Assembly (NCBI GenBank): GCA_050184415.1
Contig: JBFXAJ010000006.1
Span: 75,733-139,732, forward strand
From: JADLGL01 sp050184415
GTDB lineage: Bacteria; Pseudomonadota; Alphaproteobacteria; Rhizobiales; Kaistiaceae
Direction of reading: 5' to 3'
DNA: 64,000 bases
Shown here: in pieces, positions 52,130-61,106 of the stretch
How the letters are laid out: each line of letters opens with the position of its first letter
How positions within the stretch are numbered: the stretch's first letter is position 1
Program-made: the position numbers and the translations under genes
Notes under the pieces: generated by a model
Told to the model about the DNA's origin: nothing
Databases searched by the model: none
The model's input: only the letters and a program-made list of their open reading frames with translations

Positions 52130-52161
52130 GGGGCGCGAGGCAACTCGCGCCCCTTCCCTTT
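52130..52161 (+). terminator. Terminator after PQQ dehydrogenase copy 1
   Basis: GGGGCGCGAG and CTCGCGCCCC form a perfect 10-base stem with a GCAA loop, followed by a T/C-rich tail (TTCCCTTT). It begins 40 bases after the stop codon. Confidence 0.85.
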
Positions 52162-52320
52162 GCGGGCAGCAACGCGCCGTCCGCAAAACGCAAAGGCGCG
52201 CCCCGCGGTGTCCCGCCGGCGGTCACGACAACAATCCGATGTGTCAGCTTCAGTATCCCGCGGCGCGCCTGAAGCGCGGCGGCTTGCCGGGCTCTCCTTC
52301 CCGCCGCGGCGGGCGGAGCT

Positions 52321-52752
52321 CTAGGCCGCGCGGCGCGACCCGTTGCCCCGCGTCGCACGATCCGCGGCTTCGCGGATGCGGCGGGCATAGCTGTAGGCGG
52401 TGGCGGGCGTGACCGTCACGCCGATCGATCCGGGAGCGTTGGTCATGTCCTCGCGGATGACGACCCGGTTCTCGCTCTTGCGGCAGATGTTCAGGGAGGC
52501 GTCCTCGGCGAGAAAGATCGTCTTCTCCTCGCCCCGGACGGCGACGGCCTCGAGCGCCGCGGCAAGAACGCGGGCGCTGTCGGGATACATCGCGCGGCAG
52601 TCCGCGCGATCGGGGATGACCAGCCACACCTGGCCGGCGGCAACGTGGACTTCGAAGTCGTGATCCGGACCGCCGATGGCGGCAAGATCATCGATCAATG
52701 CGGCGTCGGGCGAACCGCCCGATACCGGCGCTCTGTTCGCTTCAGTAGTCAT
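52321..52752 (-). CDS. Hypothetical protein
   Basis: This 143-residue soluble protein is of no recognised family. It reads as mixed alpha/beta (FEVHVAAGQVWLVIPDRADCRAMYPDSARVLAAALEAV, then EKTIFLAEDASLNICRKSENRVVIREDM) with a C-terminal helix rich in Ala and Arg. There is no signal peptide or membrane segment. The ATG at 52752 lacks a clear ribosome binding site and the open frame extends to 52818. It is convergent with the first PQQ dehydrogenase. Confidence 0.6.
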   Translation of the reverse strand: MTTEANRAPVSGGSPDAALIDDLAAIGGPDHDFEVHVAAGQVWLVIPDRADCRAMYPDSARVLAAALEAVAVRGEEKTIFLAEDASLNICRKSENRVVIREDMTNAPGSIGVTVTPATAYSYARRIREAADRATRGNGSRRAA

Positions 52753-53064
52753 GATGAGTAACGTCAAGTGATCTTGGGACCTTTGCCAACTAGTTTGGCA
52801 TGCTCCCAATATACGCACTTTGTGACACTAGGACTAATACCGACAAGACAGGGCTGGTCTGCGAAGCGCGCGGTTCAAAGGGCCCGGCCTTCCGCCATCT
52901 CGCCGCAATCGAAGAGTTTCAGGACGCGCTATTCGCGCCCTTATCGCAGGCAACAGCCGGCACCTGTCGACCAGCTTCTCATGCCAATTCAAGGGGTTCG
53001 CCGCCCCAGACGCATGGTGCCCACACGCGAATCCGCGGGGCGCTCCGTTGCGGCTACGGCCTCC

Positions 53065-53289
53065 TTAGATCGGATCGCCTTCGCCCGGAGAACGGCCGCC
53101 GCCCTTCTCCCGGCCGGTCTCAGCCAGGTTCTCGCGGGCACGCTCTGCACGCTTCTGCGGTGATTCGGGATCGGCGACGCGCGGCGGCGCCTTGCTTTCG
53201 TCGACCCGGTCGGGACGGTCGACAGGACGGTCGGGGTCCGTGTCCTCATTGCGCGGGTTGCGACCGGCAAGGGGGTCTTTGCGGTCCAT
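53065..53289 (-). CDS. Small highly charged hypothetical protein
   Basis: This 74-residue protein is dominated by Asp, Glu, Arg and Pro (NEDTDPDRPVDRPDRVDESK, then KRAERARENLAETGREKGG), likely disordered. A good ribosome binding site (AGGAGAG) precedes the ATG, which argues for a real gene. No family is recognised. The segment 52753-53064 upstream of the neighbouring hypothetical gene shows no other gene. Confidence 0.55.
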   Translation of the reverse strand: MDRKDPLAGRNPRNEDTDPDRPVDRPDRVDESKAPPRVADPESPQKRAERARENLAETGREKGGGRSPGEGDPI

Positions 53290-53391
53290 GGGATCTCTCC
53301 TTCATCTGGTGCGCCTCTAGGGGGCAACCCGTCGCCGCACCAGCGGGTTCCGCATGGCCGGCAAGGCCAGGCGGCTTGTCCGCCCTTCCGA

Positions 53392-54066
53392 TCAGGGCTT
53401 GGTCGCGATCCAGATGGTGTGGCGAGCGCCCTTTCCCGTACGGCTCGCCCGGACGCGATGCTCCTCGGTGGCAAGGCCGGCGCGCGACAGGCGAGCGCCG
53501 AACCGGTCGTCAGGCGCTACGGACCAGACCGCGAGGACGCCGCCGGTCCGGAGCGCGATGCGGGCGGCGGCGAGCCCCGCCGGGTCGTAGAGCCGGTCGT
53601 TGCCGGCGCTGGTCATGGCGTCGGGGCCATTGTCGACGTCGAGGAGGATGGCGTCGAACCGGGATCGTGCAGACGCAATGGTCGCCACCACGTCCTCGGT
53701 CCTGATGGTGACGCGCGGGTCGTCGAGCGACCCCTTGTGGAGCTCGGCCATCGGCCCGCGTGCCCATGCCACGACCTCGGGCACCAGCTCCGCGACCGTG
53801 ATGGTGCCGTCGGCGGCGAGCTCGTGAAGCGCGGCGCGAAGGGTGAATCCCATGCCGAGCCCGCCAATGAGCACGTTTGGCCGCGGCCGTCCGGCGATCC
53901 GCCGCAACGCAAGGGTCGCCAGCGCCTCCTCCGAGCCGCTGAGGCGGCTGTTCATCAGCTCGGCCCGGCCGAGGCGGATCGAGAATTCGTGGCCGCGGCG
54001 CATCAGCCGCAGCTCCTCGCCGGTGCCGGGCACGGTCGCGGTATCGCGATGCTCCCAAGGGATCAA
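53392..54066 (-). CDS. Spermidine synthase-like methyltransferase-fold protein
   Basis: This 224-residue soluble protein has a Rossmann methyltransferase-type fold: NVLIGGLGMGFTLRAAL (nucleotide-type Gly loop), VAELVPEVVAWARG (acidic end of strand 2), DDPRVTIRTEDV and FDAILLDVDNGPDAM. The pattern matches the spermidine synthase-like family; the polyamine-site residues cannot be judged by eye. Its 5' end overlaps the stop of the YaiI-type gene by 4 bases (ATGA), so the two are translationally coupled. Substrate unknown. Confidence 0.78.
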   Translation of the reverse strand: MIPWEHRDTATVPGTGEELRLMRRGHEFSIRLGRAELMNSRLSGSEEALATLALRRIAGRPRPNVLIGGLGMGFTLRAALHELAADGTITVAELVPEVVAWARGPMAELHKGSLDDPRVTIRTEDVVATIASARSRFDAILLDVDNGPDAMTSAGNDRLYDPAGLAAARIALRTGGVLAVWSVAPDDRFGARLSRAGLATEEHRVRASRTGKGARHTIWIATKP

Positions 54067-54521
54067 CTTTTCGCCGTCCGCCGTGCCCGGTTCACGGCGG
54101 CGTCGAGCGCCTGCAGGAAGCGGGAGCGATCCTGCGTCGTGAATGGCGGCGGTCCACCGGTTGTTTCGCCGAAGGACCGGAGATGCTCGCCGATGCTCCG
54201 CGAGGCGAGCGCGCCGCCGATGCTGTCGGCGGTGTAGGGCCGGCCATTCGGCCGGAGCGCCTCGGCGCCCTTCTTCAGGGCGCGGTCGCCGAGCGGAATG
54301 TCCTGCGTGATGACGACGTCGCCCGGGCCGGCGCGATCGGCGATCCAGTCATCGGCGGCGTCGGGTCCCTCGGGTACGATGACGGCCGCGATCCGCGGGT
54401 GCCGCGGCGTGCGGATCCAGGCATTCGAGACGACGTGAACGTGGAGGCCGTAGCGGTCGGCGACGCGGTACACCTCGTCCCGGACAGGACAGGCGTCGGC
54501 GTCGATGTAGATCACGGTCAT
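54063..54521 (-). CDS. YaiI/YqxD family (DUF188) protein
   Basis: This 152-residue soluble protein has the DUF188 signature at its start (IYIDADACPVRDEVYRVADRYGL), DDWIADRAGPGDVVITQDIPLGDRAL and GRPYTADSIGGALASR. The family has a PIN-like fold with conserved acidic residues, and a nuclease role is suspected but not shown. The ATG at 54521 matches the family N-terminus; the longer frame from 54683 is not family-like. It leads into the spermidine synthase-like gene. Confidence 0.9.
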   Translation of the reverse strand: MTVIYIDADACPVRDEVYRVADRYGLHVHVVSNAWIRTPRHPRIAAVIVPEGPDAADDWIADRAGPGDVVITQDIPLGDRALKKGAEALRPNGRPYTADSIGGALASRSIGEHLRSFGETTGGPPPFTTQDRSRFLQALDAAVNRARRTAKS

Positions 54522-54805
54522 GGGCTTCGCATACGCCGGCGGCGCGACCGCGAGAACCCCCGCCTCGACGTCAGCGAGCGAAAAGAAGAGGCTCCGCCGG
54601 AAAGGCCGCGCATCCTGCCGGACGCCCGCCTTCCTGCGCGGAGCCGAAGTTTGCGCAAACGCAGGAGGACCGTAACCGACCAAGGAGGGGGCCGATCACG
54701 GGATGCCGCCCCCCGCTCGCTGCGCGGGTGCGGGCTGCGTCACGAAAGGGTGGCGCAGCCCATGACCGGAGCGCCTCGTGACGCCGTCGGTCGCGACAAG
54801 TCGGG

Positions 54806-54829
54806 AGCCCCGGCGCGAACGCCGGGGCT
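54806..54829. terminator. Stem-loop after PQQ dehydrogenase copy 2
   Basis: AGCCCCGGCG and CGCCGGGGCT pair perfectly around CGAA. It lies 22 bases beyond the stop of the minus-strand dehydrogenase. No T-run follows in that direction, so termination strength is uncertain. Nearby, GGGCTGCG and CGCAGCCC (about 54731-54761) form a second inverted pair. Confidence 0.55.
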
Positions 54830-54850
54830 GATGGGCGACGACGCGTGCCG

Positions 54851-56767
54851 CTACTGTGCGGCCGCAACGGTCTCCGGCAGAGCGAAGACGTAGAGGGTCG
54901 AACCCGAGCGGCGATAGCGGTTCGCGTTGTCCGGCGCCGCGTCGTAGGCGATCGCCGTGTTCGACGCGGCCGACGATGCGATGATCGCGATGTACTGGCG
55001 GCCATCCGGACCGATGTAGGAGATCGGCGACTGGTTGAACCGCGAGCCGGTGCGGAACTCCCAGGCGATGTCGCCGTTCGTCGCGTTCAGGGCGCGGACG
55101 ACGCCGGTGTCGTTGCCGCCCATGAACAGAAGGTCCGTCGCGGTCGCCATGATCGGAAGCTGGTTGCCCTGGGTCCAGGTGTGCTGCCACACGACGCGGC
55201 TTTCGGTCGGCGAGATGGCCGACACGGCACCGACGACGTCGGTCAGGTTGCCGTCGGCATCGGTCCGTGCAACCGGGGCCGCGCCGGCGCCGCGACGGAG
55301 GGTGTAGCCCTCGCCCGGGGTGTACTCGCCCTCGAGCACGACCTGCGTGGCGCAGCCGGTCACCGTCGAGACGTAGTTGAGGCCGGTGCGGGGCGACCAG
55401 GCGTCGTTCTGCCAGTTGCGGGCGTTGATGCCCGGGCACCACGCGATCTCGGTGCCGGTGTAGTCGGCGACCGTCGTGCCGTCGGCAAGGCGGCCCGGAT
55501 CGGCCTGGGTGTAGTTCCGGCGATCCTCGAGATCGGTGAAGTTCCACTTGTCGATGTCGTAGAGGGCGCGGCCGGTCTCCATGTCGACGCCGGTCATGAA
55601 GTCGACATAGCGGAACGGCCAGGGTTGGGTGATGAGCTCGCCGGTGGCGCGATCCCAGACATAGACATAGCCGGCGCGCGACGACTTCAGCGCGGCGTGG
55701 CGAAGTTCGCCGTTGAGCTCGATGTCGATGAGCGGCGTGGTGATCGGCTCGTCGAGGTCCCAGTTGTCGGCAGGCGTGATGTTGTAGGCCCAGATCAGCT
55801 CGCCGGTCGTGGCGTCGCGTGCCAATTGCGAGGCGCACCAGTTGTTGCGGTAGTCGACGAGGCCGCCATTGTCGTCGAGATTTACGACACCCCATTCACG
55901 ACGGTAGTCGGCGTTCCAGGGGCCGCAATTGCCGGTGGAGTAGTAGAAGAGGTTGATCTCGGGGTCCCAGGTGAAATAGCCCCACACCGTGCCGCCACCG
56001 CGACGCCAGGAGTCGCCGTACCAGGTCGCGAGCGAGCCTTGCTTGTCGTCGGCGTAGAACGGGTTGAACCGCGGACCGATGCCGACCTCGTTGTCCGGGC
56101 CCATGTTATACATGACCCATTGCAGGTCGCCCGAATTGATGTCGAACGCCTGCACCTTGCCGCGCACGCCGCGCTCGCCGCCCGCGTTGCCGGCGATGAG
56201 GAGGTCGTTCACGACCAGCATGTTGCCGACGGTGGTCTCACCGATGGCGAGATCGGCGCCGACCGTGCGCCACAGAGCCTCGCCGGTCGCGGCGTCAAGG
56301 CCAAACACCTGCCCGTCGAGCGTATTGAAGAAGATCTTGCCCTCGGCGTAGTTCAGGCCGCGGGTCTGGGCGCCGCAGCAACCTTGCCGCGTCGCTTCCT
56401 CGACATTCATGTCGGGGCGGAATTCCCACTTGATGACGCCGTCCTGGGTCAGGTCCAGGGCATAGATGTAGTTCGGCTTCGGCGAGACGATGTACATCGT
56501 GTCGCCGACGACGAGCGGTGACGCCTCGTGGCTGTCGAGGATGCCGACCTGCCAGGTCCAGGCGATCTGGAGGTCCGCGACATTGTCGAGATTGATCTGG
56601 TCGAGCGTCGAGTAGTTCCAGCCATTGTAGGTGATGTTCGGCATCACGATGTTGCCGGCATCGACCTGGGCCATCACGTCGTCATTGGCGAGCGCGGGCG
56701 CGGCGATGCCGACGCCGGCAAGCACGGCGGCGACGGACGCCGACGAGGCCAGGGTGTTGATTCTCAT
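54851..56767 (-). CDS. PQQ-dependent alcohol dehydrogenase, lanthanide-type signature (copy 2)
   Basis: This 638-residue paralog has the same length as the enzyme at 50174-52090 and is nearly identical over long stretches (for example GLNYAEGKIFFNTLDGQ and RRGGGTVWGYFTWD). It has a signal peptide (PALAND), vicinal CC in QGCCGAQTRG, STGNCGPWN and NWDLDEP with the Asp-X-Asp pair, plus the same extra cysteines (NNWCAS, WCPG). The C-terminal third has diverged most. GGAGGG precedes the ATG at 56767. It is convergent with copy 1 and separated from it by four minus-strand genes. It was probably duplicated and then diverged, perhaps for another alcohol or regulation. Confidence 0.88.
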   Translation of the reverse strand: MRINTLASSASVAAVLAGVGIAAPALANDDVMAQVDAGNIVMPNITYNGWNYSTLDQINLDNVADLQIAWTWQVGILDSHEASPLVVGDTMYIVSPKPNYIYALDLTQDGVIKWEFRPDMNVEEATRQGCCGAQTRGLNYAEGKIFFNTLDGQVFGLDAATGEALWRTVGADLAIGETTVGNMLVVNDLLIAGNAGGERGVRGKVQAFDINSGDLQWVMYNMGPDNEVGIGPRFNPFYADDKQGSLATWYGDSWRRGGGTVWGYFTWDPEINLFYYSTGNCGPWNADYRREWGVVNLDDNGGLVDYRNNWCASQLARDATTGELIWAYNITPADNWDLDEPITTPLIDIELNGELRHAALKSSRAGYVYVWDRATGELITQPWPFRYVDFMTGVDMETGRALYDIDKWNFTDLEDRRNYTQADPGRLADGTTVADYTGTEIAWCPGINARNWQNDAWSPRTGLNYVSTVTGCATQVVLEGEYTPGEGYTLRRGAGAAPVARTDADGNLTDVVGAVSAISPTESRVVWQHTWTQGNQLPIMATATDLLFMGGNDTGVVRALNATNGDIAWEFRTGSRFNQSPISYIGPDGRQYIAIIASSAASNTAIAYDAAPDNANRYRRSGSTLYVFALPETVAAAQ

Positions 56768-57339
56768 TCCGTATTCCCTCCAGTCTGCTGACGTTCTGAG
56801 TTCATCCTGTTGGGATGACTGCAAAGACGGCGACGGCCCCCTACGTGGCCTCTCGAGCTCAGACGATCGACAGGGCGGGCGGCATCGCCGGCGCGCGACG
56901 CACCGATCGGCGCCCTCGCGGACGCCGTGCGGCACGTCTCTCCATGGCCGGCGCTAGCCTCCCGACACTCGGCAACCCGCCTGCCCGCCAGCGGCGCCAG
57001 GCGCTTAGTCCTCACGGGGCTGCCGAACCCGATTCCAACTCGTGTCGATTCTCCCCAGATCCCTCCCGCCGACGCCGGGAGCTTCCGTCTGGACAGAAGC
57101 TTTGCCGACGTCGCCCGGCGCCGAGATTGAACGGGAAGCTGGCACAATTGTCTTACCCTGATCGGGTTAGACTGCAGAACGGCCTTGATGACTGATGATT
57201 CTTTAGTCCGTCCGCCCTAATTCAGTATTCGTAATTGCCTACCGCCCCGCCGGGCGGACGATCTCTTCCAAGGCAATCATCCAACCGGGGGACGACGCGC
57301 ACGGTGGGTCGCGCGGCCGGAACAGGATCGGCGCGCTGC
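56768..57339. other. Intergenic stretch upstream of PQQ dehydrogenase copy 2
   Basis: These 572 bases show no supported gene. The leader does not carry the 20-base palindrome found before copy 1, so the two dehydrogenases appear to be regulated differently. The segment near 57150-57240 is less GC-rich. No confident promoter was identified. Confidence 0.5.
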
Positions 57340-58452
57340 TCAGGCGAGGATCGCGCTTCCGATGTGGTTGTCGAAGGCGACGTCGTCCGTCGCCAGCAGC
57401 GTTGCCGTGCCGGGCTGCCCGATCGCGACCACCGAACCGCTGCCGGAGGTCGCCACGAAGCCGCGCGGCGTCGCGAGCGGCGCCAGGCCGCAGCCGTCGG
57501 CGAGGGCTTCCGTCGCGACGACGCGGCCGGCCAGATCGACGAGGAGGATGCGCCCGCCGCGCGGCGAGGACGCCGCGATAAGCTGGCCGTCGGCGCTCGA
57601 CGCGACCGAGCCGATATAGTTCCGGAGCGACAGCCGGACGTCGCCGGGCTCCCCGATCATGAGCGGCGCCGCGTCGACTCCGGCGCGGCCAAGCAGCGGC
57701 GGCTGGTCGGCCGCTGCGCCCTCATACTGGCAGCCGAACCAGACGAGGCCGTCGGCGTCGAGGGCAAGGTGCCGGATCGACAATTGGTGCAGCGCCGCGT
57801 CGAGGCGGTGCTCGGCGCGGACGTCGCCATGCTCGGCATCGATGAAGACCAGCGACGGCGCCATGGTCGGCAGATTGAGCTTGGCGTCGCCGGCGTCGGG
57901 ATGGGTCTCGATACCGCCATTGGCGATGGCGACGGTCCGCCCGTCGCGCGTCATGATCAGCTCATGCGGGCCCACGCCATGGCTGTCGAACTCGCCGATC
58001 CGGCGATAGCGATCGGTGGCATCGTAGATGCCGATCACACCGCGGGCGTCGTCATAGTCGTTCTCGGTGGCGAGGAGCAGCGACCCGCCCGCGGCGAAAA
58101 CCCCGTGACCGTAGAAATGCCGCCCGTCGGGTGCCGAGAACAACACCGGCTCCTCGCCGCCGCCCACGGTGAAGGCAACGCCGAAGGTCCGCGGATGGCG
58201 GGCGAAGGCCACCGCCCGCGTCCGATCGGCGGAGACGGCGAAGCCGTGGCCGCGATCCGGGAGCGGCATCGTCCGCACGACCATGCCGAGCGGATCGAAC
58301 TCGGCGACCGCGAACCGGCCGTCCGGCAACTCGCAGGCGCTGAGGTAGCGGACCGCCGATCCGCCGGCCAGCGCGCGCGGCAGGGCCGGCCCGAGCAATG
58401 TGAGCGCGGCCGCACTGGCTGCGCGAAGGAAGGCTCGCCGCTCGATCTGCAT
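57340..58452 (-). CDS. Tat-exported DUF1513 beta-propeller protein
   Basis: This 370-residue protein starts with a twin-arginine-type leader (MQIERRAFLRAASAAALTLLGPALPRALA). A repeated beta-blade domain follows: LPDGRFAVAEFDPLG, HGVFAAGGSLLLATENDYDDARGVIGIYD, GVGPHELIMTRDGRTVAIANGGIETHPD and RHLALDADGLVWFGCQYEG. DUF1513 proteins are often found with imelysin/EfeB-type iron genes; none are present here. Function unknown. The start at 58452 is fixed by the leader. It is divergent from the beta-lactamase-like gene. Confidence 0.85.
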   Translation of the reverse strand: MQIERRAFLRAASAAALTLLGPALPRALAGGSAVRYLSACELPDGRFAVAEFDPLGMVVRTMPLPDRGHGFAVSADRTRAVAFARHPRTFGVAFTVGGGEEPVLFSAPDGRHFYGHGVFAAGGSLLLATENDYDDARGVIGIYDATDRYRRIGEFDSHGVGPHELIMTRDGRTVAIANGGIETHPDAGDAKLNLPTMAPSLVFIDAEHGDVRAEHRLDAALHQLSIRHLALDADGLVWFGCQYEGAAADQPPLLGRAGVDAAPLMIGEPGDVRLSLRNYIGSVASSADGQLIAASSPRGGRILLVDLAGRVVATEALADGCGLAPLATPRGFVATSGSGSVVAIGQPGTATLLATDDVAFDNHIGSAILA

Positions 58453-58691
58453 CGGAAATGAACCTGCCAAAACCGTGCGCCCGGCACCGGACATCCGAAA
58501 GGACAGCGGCGCAATGCCGATTCTTTGGCGGCCCACGCGCGCTGTCCACCCCCGGCCGCGGGAAGAGGCGCGCGCCCGGGGCGCAAGGTTCGGGCAAGCA
58601 ACGGACCACGCTGGCACGCTCGTTGCGTCGGCGGCTGCGGCCCCCGCGCCCCGCGGGAAGGCCCTCCCGAAAGACATCGAAGAGGAATGCC

Positions 58692-59627
58692 ATGAACATG
58701 ACCACGCTTCCGGGCGCGAGGCGAAGCCTCGCCGCGTGGATTGCCGGCGCGGCGCTCGCAACCTCGCTCGCCGTCGCGGCACCGGCAGCAGCCCAGCCGG
58801 CCGACGACGCCTGGGCGGCAATGACCGCGGACCTCACCGCCCTCGTCGACGAGGCCGCCGCCGACAACGTCCGCATGGGCATCTCGGTGATCGACCTCAG
58901 CGGCACCTATGGCGGCGCCGATACCACCGTCGGCAACACCGAGTCCTACAAGGCCGCGAGCCTCATCAAGCTGCCGCTTCTCGCCCTCCTCATGAGCATG
59001 GTCGACGAGGGAACGCTGAGCCTCGACGAGGTCGTGACCATTCCGGCCGCCGACCCCAACATCGTCGGCGGCGCCGGAACGCTCCGCGACCGGACCTTCC
59101 CGGTCGACATCACGATCGAGGAGCTGATGACGCTGATGGTCCAGGTCAGCGACAACACCGCCACCAACGTCCTCATCGACCGCGCCGGCGGCTTCCCGGC
59201 CGTCAACGGCTACATCGCGAGCCTCGGCTATTCGGAGATGTGGCTCGGCCGGAAGATGATCTCGCCGGCGACGCCGCCGCTCCATGAGAACTGGCTCAAT
59301 TCGGCGGTGGTCGCGGACCTCATCGCCCGGTTCTACCGGCACGAGATCCTGTCGCCGGAGTCGAGCGAGTTCATCATCGGCCTCATGAAAGGGCAGCTCG
59401 TCGACACCAAGTTCGGCGCAGTGATCCCCCGCGAGGTGCTCGCCAATAAGACCGGCGAGCTCGGCGACGTCACCCATGACAGCGGCATCATCCTCGTGCC
59501 GGGCCGCGAGGTCGTGCTTGCGGTGACCACCGCCTTCAACGGCGAGCGGCCGCGGACCGAAATCGACCTCTACGTCCAGCGTGCGGCGACGCTGGTCTAC
59601 GAGTTCCTGCAGCAGCCGATCCCGTAG
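58692..59627 (+). CDS. Class A beta-lactamase-like serine hydrolase
   Basis: This 311-residue exported enzyme has a signal peptide (to about residue 35, AAAQPADD). It carries all penicillin-recognising motifs: Ser90-x-x-Lys93 in KAASLIKLP, Ser153-Asp-Asn in QVSDNTATN and Lys253-Thr-Gly in NKTGEL. An ExxLN-type element (Glu199 in HENWLN) corresponds to the deacylating Glu of class A enzymes. It may be a true beta-lactamase or a related peptidase/esterase. GAGGA precedes the ATG. A hairpin follows the gene. Resistance activity cannot be judged from sequence alone. Confidence 0.82.
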   Translation: MNMTTLPGARRSLAAWIAGAALATSLAVAAPAAAQPADDAWAAMTADLTALVDEAAADNVRMGISVIDLSGTYGGADTTVGNTESYKAASLIKLPLLALLMSMVDEGTLSLDEVVTIPAADPNIVGGAGTLRDRTFPVDITIEELMTLMVQVSDNTATNVLIDRAGGFPAVNGYIASLGYSEMWLGRKMISPATPPLHENWLNSAVVADLIARFYRHEILSPESSEFIIGLMKGQLVDTKFGAVIPREVLANKTGELGDVTHDSGIILVPGREVVLAVTTAFNGERPRTEIDLYVQRAATLVYEFLQQPIP

Positions 59628-59641
59628 GGGGTTCCGTACGG

Positions 59642-59678
59642 TCCGGGAGGCGGGCTGTCTCGACGGCCCGCCTCCGGA
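59642..59678 (+). terminator. Stem-loop after the beta-lactamase-like gene
   Basis: GGAGGCGGGC and GCCCGCCTCC form a 10-base stem around a 10-base loop, extended by TCCGG/CCGGA. It starts 15 bases after the stop. There is no clear T-run. Confidence 0.65.
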
Positions 59679-59754
59679 TAAGACTGCCGGTCTGCGCCGG
59701 GTGGGAGAGAGTCCGGCCGGAGCCGGACCGGTGGCCGGCCCCTCCCCGACCGTG

Positions 59755-60906
59755 ATGAGGCTTCTCGGAATCCCGCTCAAGGTCGGTCCGATCGGCGCCG
59801 CGCGGCTCGCGATCTACCTCGCGTTCTTCAATCTCGGCGCCGGCAGCGGCATCTGGGCCGTCTTCATCCCGGTCGTCGGCGCGCGCCTCGAGATCGGCGA
59901 AGGCGTCCTCGGGCTCGCGCTGCTGACGATCGCGCTCGGCGCCATGGCGGCGATGCCCGTCACCGGATGGGCCATCGCCCGCTATGGCTCACACGCGATT
60001 TCCGCCACGGCGGCCGTCATCATGCCGCTGGTCTGGGTCCTGCCGATTGTTGCGCCGTCGCTCGGCCTCCTCTTTGTCGCGACGCTCGCAATGGGTGTCG
60101 CCGCGGGCGTTCTCGACGTCTCGATGAACAACGAGGCGGCGCGGGTCGAGGCGACCAGCGGCCGGGCGCTGATGTCGGGCTTCCACGCGCTCTACAGCGT
60201 CGGCGGCCTCGCCGGCGCCGGCATCGGCGCCCTCCTTGTCAGCACCGGCGACGCGGCCGGCTGGCTGACTGCCGTCACCTTCGCGATCCTCGCGGTAGCT
60301 GCGCTCCTCGTCCGAGGCTGGTACCTGCCGGCTGCGAGCCGTCCGCTCTCCTCCGTCCGCTTCACGCTGCCCTCGCGCCAGCTCGTCGGCCTCGGCATCC
60401 TTGCCTTCCTCTGCTTCGGCCTCGAGGGCGCGGTCGCCGACTGGAGCGCCCTCTTCCTCGTCCAGGCCAAGGACGCGTCTGCGGCCCTCGCTGCCGCCGG
60501 CTATGCCTCCTTCTCCGCGACGATGGCCGTGATGCGCCTCGTCGGCGACCGGCTGGTGACGGCGCTCGGGCGCCGCAAGGCGGTCTTCGCCGGCGGCCTC
60601 GTCATTGCGGCCGGGTGCACCCTCTCCCTGCTGGCGCCATGGCCGCTGGTCAGCGCGGTCGGCTTCGCGCTCATCGGCATCGGGGCCGCCAATGTCGTTC
60701 CCGTCGTCATCAGCAGCGCCGCCCGCTTCCCGCCCGAGAGCGGCGGCGTCTCGGCGGTCTCGACCATCGGCTATGTCGGCACGCTGAGCTGGCCGCCCGT
60801 CATCGGCGGCCTGTCGCACCTCGTCGGCCTTCCGATCGCCTTGTGGCTGATCGCGATCGCCGGCCTTGCCATCACCTTCGGAGCCCGCCTCGTGCGAGCC
60901 GACTGA
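59755..60906 (+). CDS. MFS transporter
   Basis: This 383-residue membrane protein has about twelve helices of the major facilitator superfamily. It has FNLGAGSGIWAVFIPVVGARL in helix 1, GWAIARYGSHAISATAAV (the loop 2-3 region) and GVLDVSMNNEAARVEATSGRALMSGFHALYSVGG, a pattern seen in YbjJ-like MFS members. An internal repeat motif RLVGDRLVTALGRRKAV starts the second half. Substrate unknown. The ATG at 59755 (or GTG at 59752) is chosen because the upstream frame is hairpin sequence. It may be monocistronic. Confidence 0.87.
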   Translation: MRLLGIPLKVGPIGAARLAIYLAFFNLGAGSGIWAVFIPVVGARLEIGEGVLGLALLTIALGAMAAMPVTGWAIARYGSHAISATAAVIMPLVWVLPIVAPSLGLLFVATLAMGVAAGVLDVSMNNEAARVEATSGRALMSGFHALYSVGGLAGAGIGALLVSTGDAAGWLTAVTFAILAVAALLVRGWYLPAASRPLSSVRFTLPSRQLVGLGILAFLCFGLEGAVADWSALFLVQAKDASAALAAAGYASFSATMAVMRLVGDRLVTALGRRKAVFAGGLVIAAGCTLSLLAPWPLVSAVGFALIGIGAANVVPVVISSAARFPPESGGVSAVSTIGYVGTLSWPPVIGGLSHLVGLPIALWLIAIAGLAITFGARLVRAD

Positions 60907-61106
60907 GGCCTGCCAAGGACACATTCGCGGCAGCAGGTTTCACGATCGCACGACGGCCTCGTGCGACAAATTGTCAATCATCCATACCTGTGGCAGTTTC
61001 CGGGCACGTTCCGAGCGGTCTCCCCGACGCGTTCAGAAGCAATCGTCGCCAGTCGGCGGCGGAAGAAGCGCGCGGGTGCTCGGTGAAACGAACGGGAGGA
61101 TAAGAA

